Source: Alentia gelatinosa (Eukaryota; Annelida; Polychaeta; Phyllodocida; Polynoidae). Taken from it: a stretch of 64,000 bases of DNA. The stretch covers positions 123,921,016 to 123,985,015 of the forward strand of contig OX465580.1 of NCBI GenBank assembly GCA_950022655.1, read 5' to 3'. The notes beneath the pieces were generated by a model, which worked only from the letters and a program-made list of their open reading frames with translations, made no database searches and was not told the DNA's origin. This document shows, piece after piece, positions 15,001 to 21,000 of this stretch. Each line of letters begins with the position of its first letter. Within the stretch, counting starts at the first letter, position 1. The position numbers and the translations under genes are program-made.

Positions 15001-18000
15001 TGCATCCACATCAACAGTAGCTGGCACAACAAGTGGGGCACAAACTACAACTGACACTCAGACCACCTCCACCTCAGCCACCACCACATCAGAGCCTCAA
15101 ACAACTACTGGGCTGGAAAGCACCAGTAGTCAGGCAGAGACCACCACCTCAGCTGCAGTGACAACCTCCGAGCCAGCCACAAGTACGCCTGAAGTAACTA
15201 CCACTGTAGCAGACACTACCACCACCAGGGAGACTACCACACAGCTGGACACAACTACTGGCATGGACACAAGCAGCACACAGGCTGCTGCCACAACAAC
15301 GCAGTCTCAGTCATCTACCGTGCAGGAAAGCACCACCTTGCCCACCACAACTGTGCAAGAGACAAGCACAGGTGCTGACACTTCCACCATGGCAGAGACA
15401 ACTACAGAGGGCCAGTCAACAACTCTTGCATCCACATCAACAGTAGCTGGCACAACAAGTGGGGCACAAACTACAACTGAGACTCAGACCACCTCCACCT
15501 CAGCCACCACCACATCAGAGCCTCAAACAACTACTGGGCTGGAAAGCACCAGTAGTCAGGCAGAGACCACCACCTCAGCTGCAGTGACAACCTCCGAGCC
15601 AGCCACAAGTACGCCTGAAGTAACTACCACTGTAGCAGACACTACCACCACCAGGGAGACTACCACACAGCTGGACACAACTACTGGCATGGACACAAGC
15701 AGCACACAGGCTGCTGCCACAACAACGCAGTCTCAGTCATCTACCGTGCAGGAAAGCACCACCTTGCCCACCACAACTGTGCAAGAGACAAGCACAGGTG
15801 CTGACACTTCCACCATGGCAGAGACAACTACAGAGGGCCAGTCAACAACTCTTGCATCCACATCAACAGTAGCTGGCACAACAAGTGGGGCACAAACTAC
15901 AACTGACACTCAGACCACCTCCACCTCAGCCACCACCACATCAGAGCCTCAAACAACTACCGGGCTGGAAAGCACCAGTAGTCAGGCAGAGACCACCACC
16001 TCAGCTGCAGTGACAACCTCCGAGCCAGCCACAAGTACGCCTGAAGTAACTACCACTGTAGCAGACACTACCACCACCAGGGAGACTACCACACAGCTGG
16101 ACACAACTACTGGCATGGACACAAGCAGCACACAGGCTGCTGCCACAACAACGCAGTCTCAGTCATCTACCGTGCAGGAAAGCACCACCTTGCCCACCAC
16201 AACTGTGCAAGAGACAAGCACAGGTGCTGACACTTCCACCATGGCAGAGACAACTACAGAGGGCCAGTCAACAACTCTTGCATCCACATCAACAGTAGCT
16301 GGCACAACAAGTGGGGCACAAACTACAACTGAGACTCAGACCACCTCCACCTCAGCCACCACCACATCAGAGCCTCAAACAACTACTGGGCTGGAAAGCA
16401 CCAGAAGTCAGGCAGAGACCACCACCTCAGCTGCAGTGACAACCTCCGAGCCAGCCACAAGTACGCCTGAAGTAACTACCACTGTAGCAGACACTACCAC
16501 CACCAGGGAGACTACCACACAGCTGGACACAACTACTGGCATGGACACAAGCAGCACACAGGCTGCTGCCACAACAATGCAGTCTCAGTCATCTACCGTG
16601 CAGGAAAGCACCACCTTGCCCACCACAACTGTGCAAGAGACAAGCACAGGTGCTGACACTTCCACCATGGCAGAGACAACTACAGAGGGTCGGTCAACAA
16701 CTCTTGCATCCACATCAACAGTAGCTGGCACAACAAGTGGGGCACAAACTACAACTGAGACTCAGACCACCTCCACCTCAGCCACCACCACATCAGAGCC
16801 TCAAACAACTACTGGGCTGGAAAGCACCAGTAGTCAGGCAGAGACCACCACCTCAGCTGCAGTGACAACCTCCGAGCCAGCCACAAGTACGCCTGAAGTA
16901 ACTACCACTGTAGCAGACACTACCACCACCAGGGAGACTACCACACAGCTGGACACAACTACTGGCATGGACACAAGCAGCACACAGGCTGCTGCCACAA
17001 CAACGCAGTCTCAGTCATCTACCGTGCAGGAAAGCACCACCTTGCCCACCACAACTGTGCAAGAGACAAGCACAGGTGCTGACACTTCCACCATGGCAGA
17101 GACAACTACAGAAGGCCAGTCAACAACTCTTGCATCCACATCAACAGTAGCTGGCACAACAAGTGGGGCACAAACTACAACTGAGACTCAGACCACCTCC
17201 ACCTCAGCCACCACCACATCAGAGCCTCAAACAACTACTGGGCTGGAAAGCACCAGTAGTCAGGCAGAGACCACCACCTCAGCTGCAGTGACAACCTCCC
17301 AGCCAGCCACAAGTACGCCTGAAGTAACTACCACTGTAGCAGACACTACCACCACCAGGGAGACTACCACACAGCTGGACACAACTACTGGCATGGACAC
17401 AAGCAGCACACAGGCTGCTGCCACAACAACGCAGTCTCAGTCATCTACCGTGCAGGAAAGCACCACCTTGCCCACCACAACTGTGCAAGAGACAAGCACA
17501 GGTGCTGACACTTCCACCATGGCAGAGACAACTACAGAGGGCCAGTCAACAACTCTTGCATCCACATCAACAGTAGCTGGCACAACAAGTGGGGCACAAA
17601 CTACAACTGAGACTCAGACCACCTCCACCTCAGCCACCACCACATCAGAGCCTCAAACAACTACTGGGCTGGAAAGCACCAGTAGTCAGGCAGAGACCAC
17701 CACCTCAGCTGCAGTGACAACCTCCCAGCCAGCCACAAGTACGCCTGAAGTAACTACCACTGTAGCAGACACTACCACCACCAGGGAGACTACCACACAG
17801 CTGGACACAACTACTGGCATGGACACAAGCAGCACACAGGCTGCTGCCACAACAACGCAGTCTCAGTCATCTACCGTGCAGGAAAGCACCACCTTGCCCA
17901 CCACAACTGTGCAAGAGACAAGCACAGGTGCTGACACTTCCACCATGGCAGAGACAACTACAGAGGGCCAGTCAACAACTCTTGCATCCACATCAACAGT

Positions 18001-21000
18001 AGCTGGCACAACAAGTGGGGCACAAACTACAACTGAGACTCAGACCACCTCCACCTCAGCCACCACCACATCAGAGCCTCAAACAACTACTGGGCTGGAA
18101 AGCACCAGTAGTCAGGCAGAGACCACCACCTCAGCTGCAGTGACAACCTCCGAGCCAGCCACAAGTACGCCTGAAGTAACTACCACTGTAGCAGACACTA
18201 CCACCACCAGGGAGACTACCACACAGCTGGACACAACTACTGGCATGGACACAAGCAGCACACAGGCTGCTGCCACAACAACGCAGTCTCAGTCATCTAC
18301 CGTGCAGGAAAGCACCACCTTGCCCACCACAACTGTGCAAGAGACAAGCACAGGTGCTGACACTTCCACCATGGCAGAGACAACTACAGAGGGCCAGTCA
18401 ACAACTCTTGCATCCACATCAACAGTAGCTGGCACAACAAGTGGGGCACAAACTACAACTGAGACTCAGACCACCTCCACCTCAGCCACCACCACATCAG
18501 AGCCTCAAACAACTACTGGGCTGGAAAGCACCAGCAGTCAGGCAGAGACCACCACCTCAGCTGCAGTGACAACCTCCGAGCCAGCCACAAGTACGCCTGA
18601 AGTAACTACCACTGTAGCAGACACTACCACCACCAGGGAGACTACCACACAGCTGGACACAACTACTGGCATGGACACAAGCAGCACACAGGCTGCTGCC
18701 ACAACAACGCAGTCTCAGTCATCTACCGTGCAGGAAAGCACCACCTTGCCCACCACAACTGTGCAAGAGACAAGCACAGGTGCTGACACTTCCACCATGG
18801 CAGAGACAACTACAGAGGGCCAGTCAACAACTCTTGCATCCACATCAACAGTAGCTGGCACAACAAGTGGGGCACAAACTACAACTGAGACTCAGACCAC
18901 CTCCACCTCAGCCACCACCACATCAGAGCCTCAAACAACTACCGGGCTGGAAAGCACCAGTAGTCAGGCAGAGACCACCACCTCCGCTGCAGTGACAACC
19001 TCCGAGCCAGCCACAAGTACGTCTGAAGTAGCTACCACTGTAGCAGACACTACCACCACCAGGGAGACTACCACACAGCTGGACACAACTACTGGCATGG
19101 ACACAAGCAGCACACAGGCTGCTGCCACAACAACGCAGTCTCAGTCATCTACCGTGCAGGAAAGCACCACCTTGCCCACCACAACTGTGCAAGAGACAAG
19201 CACAGGTGCTGACACTTCCACCATGGCAGAGACAACTACAGAGGGCCAGTCAACAACTCTTGCATCCACATCAACAGTAGCTGGCACAACAAGTGGGGCA
19301 CAAACTACAACTGAGACTCAGACCACCTCCACCTCAGCCACCACCACATCAGAGCCTCAAACAACTACCGGGCTGGAAAGCACCAGTAGTCAGGCAGAGA
19401 CCACCACCTCCGCTGCAGTGACAACCTCCGAGCCAGCCACAAGTACGTCTGAAGTAGCTACCACTGTAGCAGAGACTACCACCACCAGGGAGACTACCAC
19501 ACAGCTGGACACAACTACTGGCATGGACACAAGCAGCACACAGGCTGCTGCCACAACAATGCAGTCTCAGTCATCTACCGTGCAGGAAAGCACCACCTTG
19601 CCCACCACAACTGTGCAAGAGACAAGCACAGGTGCTGACACTTCCACCATGGCAGAGACAACTACAGAGGGCCAGTCAACAACTCTTGCATCCACATCAA
19701 CAGTAGCTGGCACAACAAGTGGGGCACAAACTACAACTGACACTCAGACCACCTCCACCTCAGCCACCACCACATCAGAGCCTCAAACAACTACCGGGCT
19801 GGAAAGCACCAGTAGTCAGGCAGAGACCACCACCTCCGCTGCAGTGACAACCTCCGAGCCAGCCACAAGTACGTCTGAAGTAGCTACCACTGTAGCAGAC
19901 ACTACCACCACCAGGGAGACTACCACACAGCTGGACACAACTACTGGCATGGACACAAGCAGCACACAGGCTGCTGCCACAACAATGCAGTCTCAGTCAT
20001 CTACCGTGCAGGAAAGCACCACCTTGCCCACCACAACTGTGCAAGAGACAAGCACAGGTGCTGACACTTCCACCATGGCAGAGACAACTACAGAGGGCCA
20101 GTCAACAACTCTTGCATCCACATCAACAGTAGCTGGCACAACAAGTGGGGCACAAACTACAACTGAGACTCAGACCACCTCCACCTCAGCCACCACCACA
20201 TCAGAGCCTCAAACAACTACTGGGCTGGAAAGCACCAGTAGTCAGGCAGAGACCACCACCTCAGCTGCAGTGACAACCTCCGAGCCAGCCACAAGTACGC
20301 CTGAAGTAACTACCACTGTAGCAGACACTACCACCACCAGGGAGACTACCACACAGCTGGACACAACTACTGGCATGGACACAAGCAGCACACAGGCTGC
20401 TGCCACAACAACGCAGTCTCAGTCATCTACCGTGCAGGAAAGCACCACCTTGCCCACCACAACTGTGCAAGAGACAAGCACAGGTGCTGACACTTCCACC
20501 ATGGCAGAGACAACTACAGAGGGCCAGTCAACAACTCTTGCATCCACATCAACAGTAGCTGGCACAACAAGTGGGGCCCAAACTACAACTGAGACTCAGA
20601 CCACCTCCACCTCAGCCACCACCACATCAGAGCCTCAAACAACTACTGGGCTGGAAAGCACCAGTAGTCAGGCAGAGACCACCACCTCAGCTGCAGTGAC
20701 AACCTCCGAGCCAGCCACAAGTACGCCTGAAGTAACTACCACTGTAGCAGACACTACCACCACCAGGGAGACTACCACACAGCTGGACACAACTACTGGC
20801 ATGGACACAAGCAGCACACAGGCTGCTGCCACAACAACGCAGTCTCAGTCATCTACCGTGCAGGAAAGCACCACCTTGCCCACCACAACTGTGCAAGAGA
20901 CAAGCACAGGTGCTGACACTTCCACCATGGCAGAGACAACTACAGAGGGCCAGTCAACAACTCTTGCATCCACATCAACAGTAGCTGGCACAACAAGTGG

